A DNA stretch of 64,000 nt from VYFG01 sp965221795 (GCA_965221795.1 OZ244914.1:1612001-1676000), one strand, 5' to 3'; numbered from the stretch's first letter, positions 9,035 through 18,193 are shown. Program-made: numbers and translations. Notes: generated from the letters alone by a model not told the origin.

Positions 9035-9726
9035 GCCTGTCACTGGCCGGAGTCCATAGCTACTACAGAAATATTCCGGTTCTGCGGAACGTGAGCCTCA
9101 TGGTGGCACCGGGACAGGTAGTCTGTCTGCTGGGGCGGAATGGAGCGGGCAAAACCACGCTGCTGCGGACCGTCATGGGACAGGTGCGCCGAACCGGCAG
9201 TATCCGGCTCAATGGCCAACCGACCGACAGCCTGCAGCCATGGGAGATTCCACGCCTGGGGGTGGGTTATGTGCCTCAGGGTCGACGGCTGTTTGCAGAA
9301 CTGACGGTGGCGGAAAACCTTGCGATTGGTGCCCTGAACGGCCGGGGAGGAACTGCCGCTGTGCGCGAAGCCTTGGCCCTCTTTCCCCGGCTGGAAGAAC
9401 GGCAAGACCAGAGATCGGGCACCCTGAGTGGCGGCGAGCAGCAGATGTTAGCCATGGCCCGCGCCCTATGCCTGCAGCCTTCGGTGTTGCTGCTGGATGA
9501 ACCTACGGAAGGGCTGATGCCCACTCTGGTAGCCAGCATCCTCGAAGCGGTGCGAGCCCTTCGAAACCGGGGCGTTGCCGTATTGCTGGTGGAGCAGCAG
9601 GTAGATTCTATCCTGCCGATTGCGGACCGGGTGGCCTTTCTTGAAAACGGGGTCCTGCAACGGGACATAGACCGCTCTGCCCTGGAAGCGGATCCCAGCC
9701 TGCTGACCCGATATCTCGGTGTGTGA
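9031..9726 (+). CDS. livF: ABC importer ATPase, LivF type
   Basis: A 231-residue ATPase starting at an ATGA overlap with livG. Walker A is GRNGAGKTT, signature LSGGEQQMLAMARAL, Walker B LLLDEPTEGL, with LLVEQQV as the LivF-type end of the switch region. It is the last gene of the importer operon. Eight bases after its stop begins a run of 26 C. Confidence 0.87.
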   Translation: MSLSLAGVHSYYRNIPVLRNVSLMVAPGQVVCLLGRNGAGKTTLLRTVMGQVRRTGSIRLNGQPTDSLQPWEIPRLGVGYVPQGRRLFAELTVAENLAIGALNGRGGTAAVREALALFPRLEERQDQRSGTLSGGEQQMLAMARALCLQPSVLLLDEPTEGLMPTLVASILEAVRALRNRGVAVLLVEQQVDSILPIADRVAFLENGVLQRDIDRSALEADPSLLTRYLGV

Positions 9727-9728
9727 CT

Positions 9729-9760
<32 letters not shown>

Positions 9761-9769
9761 TTCGGACTC

Positions 9770-10480
9770 TCAGGAAACCCGCGAGAGGAAATTCTCGAAC
9801 AGAATCCGGGCATTGTGACGGAAGTCGTTTCGATACCGATCCGCTTCCCGCTGCATATCAGCCATGGCCTCCGGGCCCCGGGCTCGCTCCAGTGCCATGG
9901 CGTATTCTGGAACCTGGCCCCATTCTGATACGGTCGTATCCGTGATTTCGACGTGAAACTGCACCGAGACTGCACGCTCTCCCCATGCCATGGCATTCAC
10001 CAGACAGGCCTCCGATTGCGCCAGCACAACCGCGCCGTCCGGGGGCGTGATCACTTCCGCCGAGTGCCACTGCAGCGACGGGATGACAGCCGGGCAATTC
10101 CGAAAAAACCAGTGTGTCCGTCCCTCTTCGGTCAGCGCGACCGGCATGACACCGATCTCCGGTTCCGCGGCCGGGCCTACTTCACCGCCCATGGCAACGG
10201 CCAGCAACTGGTGCCCCAGACAGAGGCCGAGATACGGTCTGCCGGCAGTCACCCATTGCCGGATCGCAGCTTGTTCTGCTCTCAACCAGGGATATTCCGA
10301 AAGCTGCCAGACATCCATCGGGCCGCCCATCACCAACAGGGCATCATAGTGATCCGGATTGGGGATGGGCTCCTCCCGGTCGAGCTCCACCGTCTCCCAA
10401 GTGATGCCAGACTCTTGCATCAAATCCCGGAAGATGCCCGGATGCTCACAGGCAATATGCTGAAAGACCAGAAATTTCAT
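9770..10480 (-). CDS. Class I glutamine amidotransferase domain protein
   Basis: A 236-residue stand-alone GATase1-fold protein related to the GuaA glutaminase domain. The nucleophile elbow GLCLGHQLLA gives Cys87, and FHVE gives His176 and Glu178, completing the triad. An MGGPMDVW oxyanion-type stretch is present. Stand-alone members hydrolyse glutamine or gamma-glutamyl compounds, or feed ammonia to a partner. Its ATG overlaps the stop of the nicotinamidase gene (ATGA), so the two are co-translated. No synthetase partner is nearby, so the substrate stays open. Confidence 0.8.
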   Translation of the reverse strand: MKFLVFQHIACEHPGIFRDLMQESGITWETVELDREEPIPNPDHYDALLVMGGPMDVWQLSEYPWLRAEQAAIRQWVTAGRPYLGLCLGHQLLAVAMGGEVGPAAEPEIGVMPVALTEEGRTHWFFRNCPAVIPSLQWHSAEVITPPDGAVVLAQSEACLVNAMAWGERAVSVQFHVEITDTTVSEWGQVPEYAMALERARGPEAMADMQREADRYRNDFRHNARILFENFLSRVS

Positions 10481-11112
10481 GTCGATGCTTGTGAAAGGGT
10501 ATCGACGACCCGGACACCGGCCTGTTGCATGGCCTCCAGTTGGGCCGCCAGGGAGCCATTCAGGTCAATAGCCCGGCAGGCAGCCATTACCACCGTGGTA
10601 TCGAACCCCAGCATGGTGCCATCCAGCGCCGACCAGGCGACACAAAAGTCGGTCGCCAAGCCACCGAAAACCACTCGTTCGATTCCACGGTTGCGCAAAA
10701 ATCCCTCCAGGCCGGTTACGGTCTTTCGGTCGTTCTCGAAGAACGCGGAATAGCTGTCCATGCCGGCACGAAATCCCTTGCGGATCACCAGTTGGGCTTG
10801 GCGTTCCTCCAAGTCGGGATGGAATGCGGCCCCCATACTGCCTTGCACACAATGCACCGGCCACAGGGTCTGGGTTCCGTAGTCAAGCTGGATCTGGGAA
10901 AAGGCGCTGACCCCTTCATGATTCGCCGCAAAACTGACATGATGGGCCGGGTGCCAATCCTGAGTAAACACCACCGTAGAAAAATGGGGCATAATGTCAT
11001 TGATCACGGGGACTACCTGCTCACCGTCAGTGACCGCCAAGGCCCCACCGGAGCAAAAGTCATTCTGCACATCCACTGCAATGAACGCCGCGTTGGTATC
11101 CGTCTGGGGCAT
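10477..11112 (-). CDS. pncA: Nicotinamidase/pyrazinamidase
   Basis: A 211-residue isochorismatase-fold hydrolase that converts nicotinamide to nicotinate in NAD salvage. Asp14 (VDVQNDF), Lys112 (RKGF) and Cys157 (ATDFCV) form the catalytic triad. Asp52, His54 and His87 fit the metal site of PncA. The ATG at 11112 was chosen because AGGAGG lies just upstream; an ATG 13 codons earlier lacks such a site. It is co-transcribed with the amidotransferase gene and divergent from the membrane protein gene. Confidence 0.88.
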   Translation of the reverse strand: MPQTDTNAAFIAVDVQNDFCSGGALAVTDGEQVVPVINDIMPHFSTVVFTQDWHPAHHVSFAANHEGVSAFSQIQLDYGTQTLWPVHCVQGSMGAAFHPDLEERQAQLVIRKGFRAGMDSYSAFFENDRKTVTGLEGFLRNRGIERVVFGGLATDFCVAWSALDGTMLGFDTTVVMAACRAIDLNGSLAAQLEAMQQAGVRVVDTLSQAST

Positions 11113-11192
11113 GGGGCACCTCCTGAATCGGTCGGTCGAGATTATACCCAATCCGGAAAGCCGCCAACCGGTTCTTCTAGTTCGGTGTGACC

Positions 11193-12668
11193 ATGAAAGC
11201 CGTCTTCCGTAGCGCAGGCGGATGGGCCCTGCCCGGGTGTGCCGGGATGATCATGCCGACCCTCACCCATGCCCACAGTGCCGAACGCGGGCTGGTGATG
11301 TTGCTTCCCACCGAGTTTGCCATGGTCGGTGGCAGCGCCGCGGTACTGGCTTCGTTCTTTCTGGTCATGTGGATGCCCCGATCGCTGCTGCAGAAAGTTC
11401 GGGACGGACGGCTGCCTCTCTGGACCCAAAAGCCGTTCTCACCCATGATCCCGAGCCTGCTCTCCTGGATCATGCTCTGCGGGTTGCTGGCGGCCGGCTT
11501 CCTCTCGACCCATGACCCCTTGGCCAATCCGCTGCCTTTAACCGTCTGGACGCTGTGGTGGGTAGGATTCACCCTGGTGCAGTTTGTCATCGGGAATCTC
11601 TGGCCCTGGCTGAATCCGTGGTATGCTCCCTATCGACTGGTTCAAAGCCTGATGGGGCGAAAAGACGCTCCGTTTACCCTGCCCCCTGGTCTGGGTTATG
11701 TCCCGGCCCTGGTTCTCTTTTTCGGGTTTGCCTGGTTCGAACTGGTATCGGTAGCCCCGGAGGACCCTCCGGGACTGGCGGTTGTGGTGGGGATCTACTG
11801 GCTCGTCACATTTGCCGGGGTCCTGCTGTTTGGCTATACGGACTGGATGCAACGGGCAGAAGCCTTCTCGATCTTCTTCTGCTTCGTCGGGAATTGCTCC
11901 CCGTTGCTGCGGGAGCCCGTCCGGGCGGAGGAAACGCCAGCCAGCCCCGGCAGGATACGAATCTGTCTGGGCTGGCCTGGCCAAGGATTCCTCCGGCAAG
12001 AACCCTTGCCCTGGTCCGGTCTGTTGTTCGTGTTGCTGGCCCTGAGCAGCCATTCCTTTGACGGCCTCTCCCGCACCTTCTCCTGGCTGTCCTTGGGTGG
12101 TATCAACCCCCTCGAGTTTCCGGGACGCAGTGCGGTCATCGGCTTCAATACCCTAGGCCTCGCGGCGGCTTTTGTGGTGTTGTCGGCACTGTTCCTGGCC
12201 GCGGTGCTGGGCGGACGATCCTTGGCCATGCGGCCGGGAATCATGTTGCCAGCCAGGAACCGGATGGCGGGACAATTAGTCTATTCCATCGTGCCCATCG
12301 CCGTGGCCTTTCATATTGCCCACTACTTGACCCAGCTCCTGGTCAATGGGCAGTATGCATTGCATGCTCTGTCCGACCCGTTTGATCGGGGATGGAACCT
12401 CCTCGGGCTCAGCCCGGATTTCCAGGTTACGACGTCGTTCCTGAACGACCTTCATCATGTTTCCCTGATCTGGGGATTCCAGACCTGCGTCATCGTTCTG
12501 GGCCATATCATCGGAATCGGCCTGGCTCATTTCATCGCCCTGGACCTGCATGCACACTACCGTCTGGATGAACGGACTGCGATCCGCAGCCAATGGTGGC
12601 TTGCCGGGCTCATGGTAGGCTATACGACCTTTGGCCTCTGGCTGCTGTCGACGGCATCGGTGGGGTAG
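11193..12668 (+). CDS. Unknown polytopic membrane protein, about 12 transmembrane segments
   Basis: A 491-residue integral membrane protein that I cannot assign to a named family. About twelve hydrophobic helices are seen, several rich in Trp and aromatic residues (WTLWWVGFTLVQF, LWPWLNPWYAPYRL). Conserved-looking histidines occur in late helices (AFHIAHYLTQ, LNDLHHVSL, LGHIIGIGLAHFIALDLHAH), which could bind metal or haem; this is inference only. The N-terminus could be a signal sequence (GCAGMIMPTLTHAHS). It is divergent from pncA and reads towards bhcR. ATG 11193 was preferred over a GTG two codons earlier. Confidence 0.7.
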   Translation: MKAVFRSAGGWALPGCAGMIMPTLTHAHSAERGLVMLLPTEFAMVGGSAAVLASFFLVMWMPRSLLQKVRDGRLPLWTQKPFSPMIPSLLSWIMLCGLLAAGFLSTHDPLANPLPLTVWTLWWVGFTLVQFVIGNLWPWLNPWYAPYRLVQSLMGRKDAPFTLPPGLGYVPALVLFFGFAWFELVSVAPEDPPGLAVVVGIYWLVTFAGVLLFGYTDWMQRAEAFSIFFCFVGNCSPLLREPVRAEETPASPGRIRICLGWPGQGFLRQEPLPWSGLLFVLLALSSHSFDGLSRTFSWLSLGGINPLEFPGRSAVIGFNTLGLAAAFVVLSALFLAAVLGGRSLAMRPGIMLPARNRMAGQLVYSIVPIAVAFHIAHYLTQLLVNGQYALHALSDPFDRGWNLLGLSPDFQVTTSFLNDLHHVSLIWGFQTCVIVLGHIIGIGLAHFIALDLHAHYRLDERTAIRSQWWLAGLMVGYTTFGLWLLSTASVG

Positions 12669-12759
12669 CCCGGACAGGTATGCGGATGCCAAGAACGTAC
12701 CTGATTTGCTCCGGTCGCGCGCTCTCCTCTAGCCCACATCGACAGTCCACACTGGATCC

Positions 12760-13602
12760 CTACAAGGGTCCTGAAGATGGATGCGGTTTTCCGCCAATGA
12801 GCGATGTGATCTGCAGGGCTGCCTCCCTCACCTGTGGCCCGATTGCCGGAATCATGGGATCGGGAAAACGGACGGTCGGGCCGGAAACTGAAATACCCGC
12901 AATGGCTTCCCCATAGGAACTGAAGATACAGGAAGCAATACAACGCATCCCTTCGCAACTTTCTTCATCATCGAAGGCCCATCCCCGTTCACGCGTGGTG
13001 ACCAGATTCCCGAACAGCTCGGAGGGGGTCGTCAATGTCTTTTCGGTAAGCTTTGGACATCCCTTGGACTGAAGAATTCGCTCTACCTCACTTCGGTACA
13101 TATGGGCCAGTAACGCCTTGCCAATTCCAGAGGCGTGCATATATCCCCGGGTGCCGGGTCGAAAAAACGCCCGGATCGGGTTCGGCGACTCCACCTCACT
13201 GATAAAGACCACATCGCCCCCGTCGGTAATCGCCAGGTTAGCCGTTTCCCCCGTCGACTCCATCAGGTCCCGCATGACATTACGGGAGATCTCCATCAGG
13301 TTGGTTCGTTCCAAATAGGCATTGCCGACGCGAAAGGACTCGATCCCCACGGCCCATTCGTGGGTCTCTTCGTTGTATTCCGCAAACTTGAGTCTTTGCA
13401 GGGTCGTCAGAAGGCGGTATACGGACGATGCCGGCAAGCCGACCTGCAGCGACAGGTCCGTCAGCGACAGATGCCCTTCCCGCGACAGCACCTGTAACAA
13501 CACCAGCCCACGCCTGAGCGTATGGACGATACCGGTCTCGGGGTCGGACACCGGATCACGGGGGCGCCCGCGTCGTTTTTTGGGAGTGGGTGACATGGAC
13601 AT
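12760..13602 (-). CDS. bhcR: IclR-family regulator of the beta-hydroxyaspartate cycle
   Basis: A 280-residue IclR-type regulator: a basic N-terminus (KKRRGRPRD), a winged helix-turn-helix (about 30-90, with LSLQVGLPASSVYRLLTTLQ) and a C-terminal effector domain (HASGIGKALLAH, SGPTVRFPD). It is divergent from bhcABCD, the arrangement known for BhcR of Paracoccus, which senses glyoxylate and controls this cycle. Three IclR-type palindromes lie in the intergenic region. The assignment rests on family plus context. The start could be 13602 or the next ATG at 13596. Confidence 0.85.
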   Translation of the reverse strand: MSMSPTPKKRRGRPRDPVSDPETGIVHTLRRGLVLLQVLSREGHLSLTDLSLQVGLPASSVYRLLTTLQRLKFAEYNEETHEWAVGIESFRVGNAYLERTNLMEISRNVMRDLMESTGETANLAITDGGDVVFISEVESPNPIRAFFRPGTRGYMHASGIGKALLAHMYRSEVERILQSKGCPKLTEKTLTTPSELFGNLVTTRERGWAFDDEESCEGMRCIASCIFSSYGEAIAGISVSGPTVRFPDPMIPAIGPQVREAALQITSLIGGKPHPSSGPL

Positions 13603-13712
13603 GAAGAAAGGAAGGGTTCACCGATCAAGCGCAACTTCAAGCACACGAAATGTCGCCGTTTTTGCGTTTGTCTGGTCAAATTTTTCTGACATACTTTTGC
13701 CAAGTCATGCAT

Positions 13713-13812
13713 TGGAAAAATATTTTACATGATATTTCAATACTCTAACGGCAAGAAAGCGAAAATAAAATATTTTTCCAAAAAAATTGAAAATAATTTC
13801 CAATTGTATACT
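13713..13812. promoter_or_regulatory. bhcR/bhcA divergent control region with three IclR-type palindromes
   Basis: The AT-rich divergent spacer has three 15-base boxes resembling the IclR consensus TGGAAATNATTTCCA: TGGAAAAATATTTTA (13713-13727), TAAAATATTTTTCCA (13766-13780, the exact reverse complement of the first) and TGAAAATAATTTCCA (13788-13802, one mismatch to the consensus). A TATACT at 13807-13812 could be the bhcA -10 box, so the third operator would overlap the core promoter. The promoter call is weaker than the palindromes. Confidence 0.65.
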
Positions 13813-13838
13813 ATCCGTTTTACCGTTCCCTGCGACCC

Positions 13839-15011
13839 ATGATAATGCGAATTGAAAATCCGGTTTTTATCCCAGGCCCTACCAATATGCCGGACCCGAT
13901 CCGACAGGCCATGCATATCCAGACGATTGACCATCGCTCGCCGGCATTTTCCGAGCGTCTGGTGCCGTTATTGAACGACCTGAAAAAAGTCTTCCGAACG
14001 ACAGCAGGCGAAGTCATGACGTTTCCCGCCAGCGGCACGGGTGGCTGGGAAGCCGCCATCACCAATACGCTCTCGCCCGGCGACAAGGTGCTGGTCGCAC
14101 GCTATGGCATGTTTTCGCATCGCTGGATTGATCTATGCCAACGGCACAACCTGAACGTGGAAATCATTGAATGCGAATGGGGCAACGGTGCGCCAGCCGA
14201 GCGCTTTGCGGAACGATTGGCGCAGGATCACGGACACCAGATCAAGGCATTGTTGGTGACGCATAATGAAACCGCAACCGGAGTTCGAAGCGACATCCCG
14301 GCCGTGCGCCGGGCAATGAATGACGCCGGCCATCCAGCGATGCTGTATGTCGATTGTGTCAGCTCACTGGCCTGCATGGACTTCCGTATGGACGAATGGG
14401 AGATCGATCTGGCCGTGTGTGGTTCCCAGAAAGGCTTCATGCTCGCCACCGGGATGGCTATCATATGCGCCAGCCCGAAAGCTATTGACGCACTCGACCG
14501 GGCCAAGTGCCCGCGTTGCTTCTTTGATTTTCGCGACATGCTGGCCACCAACCAGAATGGTGGGTATCCTTACACGCCTCCGGTCCAACTTCTGAACGGT
14601 CTCCGGGTCAGCCTTGATCTATTGCTCGAAGAGGGACTGGAAAACGTATTTGGCCGCCATTTTCGTATCGCAGAAGGCATTCGTCGGGCTATTGCGGCCT
14701 GGGGCCTCCCGCTTTGCGCCAAGTCTCCCGAGCTGTACTCGGACACCGTCAGCGCAATCTACGTACCCGAAGGCTTTGACAGCAATACCCTAACCGCACA
14801 TGCCGATCGCAGATATGGGGTCTCGTTCGGAATTGGCTTGGGCGAAATGAATGGCAAGGCCTTCCGGATTGGCCATTTGGGTGCCCTGTCCGATGTCATC
14901 GCACTATCGGGACTGGCCACCATCGAAATGGCGATGAAAGACCTCAAGTACCCCATCGAATTGGGTTCCGGGGTTGCGGCCGCACAAGAGTACTACCGCA
15001 CCTCCGACTGA
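13839..15011 (+). CDS. bhcA: Aspartate-glyoxylate aminotransferase BhcA
   Basis: A 390-residue class V PLP aminotransferase of the serine-glyoxylate/alanine-glyoxylate type. The N-terminal IPGPTNMPDPIRQAM motif and the PLP lysine in CGSQKGF (Lys198) are clear. In the beta-hydroxyaspartate cycle BhcA passes the amino group of aspartate to glyoxylate, giving oxaloacetate and glycine. The call as BhcA rather than serine-glyoxylate aminotransferase rests on the complete bhcABCD order and on the divergent bhcR. The ATG at 13839 or at 13845 may be used; no strong ribosome-binding site is seen. Confidence 0.9.
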   Translation: MIMRIENPVFIPGPTNMPDPIRQAMHIQTIDHRSPAFSERLVPLLNDLKKVFRTTAGEVMTFPASGTGGWEAAITNTLSPGDKVLVARYGMFSHRWIDLCQRHNLNVEIIECEWGNGAPAERFAERLAQDHGHQIKALLVTHNETATGVRSDIPAVRRAMNDAGHPAMLYVDCVSSLACMDFRMDEWEIDLAVCGSQKGFMLATGMAIICASPKAIDALDRAKCPRCFFDFRDMLATNQNGGYPYTPPVQLLNGLRVSLDLLLEEGLENVFGRHFRIAEGIRRAIAAWGLPLCAKSPELYSDTVSAIYVPEGFDSNTLTAHADRRYGVSFGIGLGEMNGKAFRIGHLGALSDVIALSGLATIEMAMKDLKYPIELGSGVAAAQEYYRTSD

Positions 15012-15047
15012 TCCATAGCCACTCCGCCAACAACGGCAGCAAATACC

Positions 15048-16019
15048 ATGAACGAAACCGCAGAAATTTCCATTCCAACATTCGACGATGTTCTGCTGGC
15101 CCGCGAACGAATCAAGCCATACATTCATCGTACTCCGGTACTGACATCGACTTTTTTCAATGAATTGACGGGAGCGCAGCTGTATTTCAAGTGTGAAAAC
15201 TTTCAGAAAGCCGGTGCTTTCAAGGTACGTGGGGCCTCCAATGCCGTGTTCAGCCTGGAAGACACGGAAGCAGCCAAGGGCGTGGTGACCCACTCCTCGG
15301 GCAATCACGCCCTGTCGCTCAGCTACGCCGCCGGCCGGCGCGGGATTCCGGTTTCCGTGGTCATGCCACGCACCGCACCGGAAGCCAAAAAAGCGGCCGT
15401 GCGCGGGTACGGCGGAGAAGTGTTCGAATGCGAGCCATCCACTACGGCACGCGAAGCGATGCTGGAAGATCTGGTGGCACGTACCGGAGCCGACTTCGTG
15501 CATCCATACAACGACTATCGCGTAATCGCGGGGCAGGCGACTTGCTCCATGGAGCTTCATGAAGACGCAGGCGATCTGGATGCCGTTATCGCTCCGATCG
15601 GTGGTGGCGGGATGATTTCCGGTACCTGCCTGACCATTTCCAATACGTCGCCCACCACCAAAATCTATGCCGCCGAACCGAAGAATGCGGATGATGTATA
15701 CCGCTCTTTCCATGCCGGTCGGATCATTGAGGATGATGCCCCGCAGACGGTTGCGGACGGCCTCAAGGTCAGCCTGCGGCCGCGTACCTGGCATTTCGTT
15801 TCGAACTTTGTCGAGGATGTGCTGCTGGCCACCGAAGAAGAAATCATTGATGCGATGTACCTGATCTGGCAGCGTATGAAAATCGTCGTTGAGCCCAGTT
15901 CGAGCGTGGCCCTGGCCATTCTCATCCAGAACAAAGAGCTATTTGTCGGCAAGCGCGTGGGGGTGATCCTGACCGGCGGCAATGTCGATTTGAAAAAGCT
16001 TCCTTGGTATTCCAACTAA
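15048..16019 (+). CDS. bhcB: beta-Hydroxyaspartate dehydratase BhcB
   Basis: A 323-residue fold-type II PLP enzyme related to threonine/serine dehydratases. The PLP lysine is Lys59 in KAGAFKVRG, and the phosphate-binding loop is IGGGGMISG. BhcB dehydrates erythro-beta-hydroxyaspartate to iminosuccinate. It lies 36 bases after bhcA in the same operon. On its own it would be called a threonine dehydratase-like protein; the neighbours decide. Confidence 0.9.
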   Translation: MNETAEISIPTFDDVLLARERIKPYIHRTPVLTSTFFNELTGAQLYFKCENFQKAGAFKVRGASNAVFSLEDTEAAKGVVTHSSGNHALSLSYAAGRRGIPVSVVMPRTAPEAKKAAVRGYGGEVFECEPSTTAREAMLEDLVARTGADFVHPYNDYRVIAGQATCSMELHEDAGDLDAVIAPIGGGGMISGTCLTISNTSPTTKIYAAEPKNADDVYRSFHAGRIIEDDAPQTVADGLKVSLRPRTWHFVSNFVEDVLLATEEEIIDAMYLIWQRMKIVVEPSSSVALAILIQNKELFVGKRVGVILTGGNVDLKKLPWYSN

Positions 16020-16048
16020 CCCGAGAACTGAGACTGAGTCCTTTTATC

Positions 16049-17218
16049 ATGAACGAAATGAATGCAATGAAAACGAGCCGGCTCGAGGTCGGCTACAACG
16101 TACCCGCCGAGGTCGGCATGGATGAGCGCGACATCCAGACCCCCTGTCTGGTACTCGACCTGGATGCACTCGAACGCAACATCCGCAAAATGGGGCAAAT
16201 TGCCGATGACATGGGAGTGCGCCATCGCGCCCATGGCAAGATGCACAAATCGGTCGATGTCGCGCTGTTGCAGGAAAAGCTGGGGGGGACATGCGGCATT
16301 TGCTGCCAGAAGGTGTCCGAAGCGGAAGCCTTTGCTCGCGGCGGGATTAAAGATGTGCTGGTATCGAACCAGGTACGGGACCCCGCCAAGATTGACCGGC
16401 TGGCCTGCATTCCCCGATTGGGGGCACGTACGATTTGCTGCGTCGACGACATCGACAATGTGGTTGATCTCTCGAAAGCGGCGGTCAAACACGGCACCCA
16501 AATCGAGTGTCTGGTGGAAATCGATTGTGGTGCCGGTCGTTGCGGGGTCACCGAAACCCCTGCCGTAGTAGAAATTGCACAAGCGATTGATGCCGCCGAG
16601 GGATTGGTATTTTCTGGCCTACAAGCCTACCAGGGGGCCATGCAGCATCTGGATTCATACCAGGACCGCCAAGACAAGATTGATATTGCCGTGGCGATGG
16701 TCCGTGAAGCAGTCGATGCCCTGAACCAAGTCGGTCTCTCCTGCGACATCATCGGCGGTGGCGGTACGGGCAGCTACTATTTCGAAGGGAACTCTGGCGT
16801 GTACAACGAACTGCAATGCGGCTCCTACGCATTCATGGATGCCGACTACGGTCGCATTCTCGACCGGGATGGTCAGCGTATTGATCAGGGAGAATGGGAA
16901 AATGCACTTTTTCTACTTACCTCCGTCATGAGCCATGCCAAGGCCGACAAGGCCATTTGCGACGCCGGACTCAAGGCGCAGTCGGTGGACAGTGGCTTGC
17001 CGATGGTCTTTGGACGCAACGATGTGGAATACATCAAGTGCTCCGATGAGCACGGCGTCATCAGCGACCCGAATGGGGCGCTCAAGGTCAATGAAAAACT
17101 GCGATTGGTACCCGGGCACTGCGACCCGACTTGCAATGTCCACGACTGGTACGTTGGTGTGCGCAACGGTAAAGTGGAATGCGTATGGCCGGTAACGGCG
17201 CGTGGGTTGGCGTACTAG
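16049..17218 (+). CDS. bhcC: beta-Hydroxyaspartate aldolase BhcC
   Basis: A 389-residue fold-type III PLP enzyme of the D-threonine aldolase family. The PLP lysine is Lys64 in HRAHGKMHKS. The C-terminal VPGHCDPTCN stretch carries the His and Cys that bind the divalent metal in this family. BhcC condenses glyoxylate and glycine to beta-hydroxyaspartate. The ATG at 16049 was chosen since homologues begin shortly before the VGYNVPA stretch; ATG 16058 and 16067 are alternatives, and the longest frame overlaps bhcB. Confidence 0.9.
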   Translation: MNEMNAMKTSRLEVGYNVPAEVGMDERDIQTPCLVLDLDALERNIRKMGQIADDMGVRHRAHGKMHKSVDVALLQEKLGGTCGICCQKVSEAEAFARGGIKDVLVSNQVRDPAKIDRLACIPRLGARTICCVDDIDNVVDLSKAAVKHGTQIECLVEIDCGAGRCGVTETPAVVEIAQAIDAAEGLVFSGLQAYQGAMQHLDSYQDRQDKIDIAVAMVREAVDALNQVGLSCDIIGGGGTGSYYFEGNSGVYNELQCGSYAFMDADYGRILDRDGQRIDQGEWENALFLLTSVMSHAKADKAICDAGLKAQSVDSGLPMVFGRNDVEYIKCSDEHGVISDPNGALKVNEKLRLVPGHCDPTCNVHDWYVGVRNGKVECVWPVTARGLAY

Positions 17219-17227
17219 GAGGCAGAC

Positions 17228-18193
17228 ATGTACATTGTAAGCGAAGCGGTATGTGCCGAAGTGTTCAGCCGCGCGGATGCATTCCGCGCCGTGGAAGCGG
17301 TATTTGCCTCCATGGCCCGCGACGAGGCTCGCAATTTCCCGGTTATTCGCGAGCAGCTCGGCTACGCCGATGCCATTTATGGCTTCAAATCCGGCTTTGA
17401 CCGCAGCGGACTCAGCCTCGGTCTGAAGTCGGGCGGGTACTGGCCCCACAATGTATCAAAAGGCCTGACCAACCATCAATCGACCGTATTTCTTTTCGAC
17501 CCTGATACGGGAAAGCTGTGCGCCCTGGTGGCCGGCAATTACCTGACGGCCATCCGCACCGCCGCTGCCAGCGCGGTTTCAATCGCGCACCTGGCCCGCG
17601 ACGATGCCCGCGTTCTGGGGATGCTCGGAGCCGGACACCAGTCGACTTTCCAGCTACGCGCTGCACTGGAACAACGCTCATTCGAAAAGGTGATGGGCTG
17701 GAATCTGGACTCCAAGGACCTGGAAAAGCTGGCTTCCGTGGCCCAGGAAGCCGGTCTGCCGTTCGAAGCAGTAGAGCGACAGCAACTGGGTGCCGAAGCC
17801 GATGTTCTCATCACGATTACATCCGCGAGTGACGCCCTGTTACAAAATGACTGGATCCATCCCGGTACCCACTTGGCTTGTATGGGTACCGACACTGTCG
17901 GCAAGCAAGAAATTGATGCCCGCCTGTTCTCCCGGGCGGTCGTGTTTACGGATGAAGTCGCACAAGCCGTCACGATTGGCGAAACCCAGCATGCCTTTTC
18001 CCAAGGCCTGGTCCGAGAATCCGACCTCACCCCAATTGGTGCGGTCATCAACGGCTCTCATGCGGGACGCTCGTCCCCGGATGACATCACTATTTTTGAT
18101 GGCACCGGAGTTGGTCTGCAGGACCTGGCCGCTGCCTCTGCATCGCTGCAGGCGGCCATTGAGCAGGGCAAGGCGACGGAAATCGAACTGTGA
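17228..18193 (+). CDS. bhcD: Iminosuccinate reductase BhcD
   Basis: A 321-residue protein of the ornithine cyclodeaminase/mu-crystallin family. An NAD(P)-binding Rossmann motif (LGMLGAGHQS) lies near residue 135. BhcD reduces iminosuccinate to aspartate and so regenerates the amino donor for BhcA. An excellent AGGAGG site lies 9 bases after the bhcC stop region and just before this ATG. It is the last gene of the operon and completes the cycle. Confidence 0.9.
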   Translation: MYIVSEAVCAEVFSRADAFRAVEAVFASMARDEARNFPVIREQLGYADAIYGFKSGFDRSGLSLGLKSGGYWPHNVSKGLTNHQSTVFLFDPDTGKLCALVAGNYLTAIRTAAASAVSIAHLARDDARVLGMLGAGHQSTFQLRAALEQRSFEKVMGWNLDSKDLEKLASVAQEAGLPFEAVERQQLGAEADVLITITSASDALLQNDWIHPGTHLACMGTDTVGKQEIDARLFSRAVVFTDEVAQAVTIGETQHAFSQGLVRESDLTPIGAVINGSHAGRSSPDDITIFDGTGVGLQDLAAASASLQAAIEQGKATEIEL

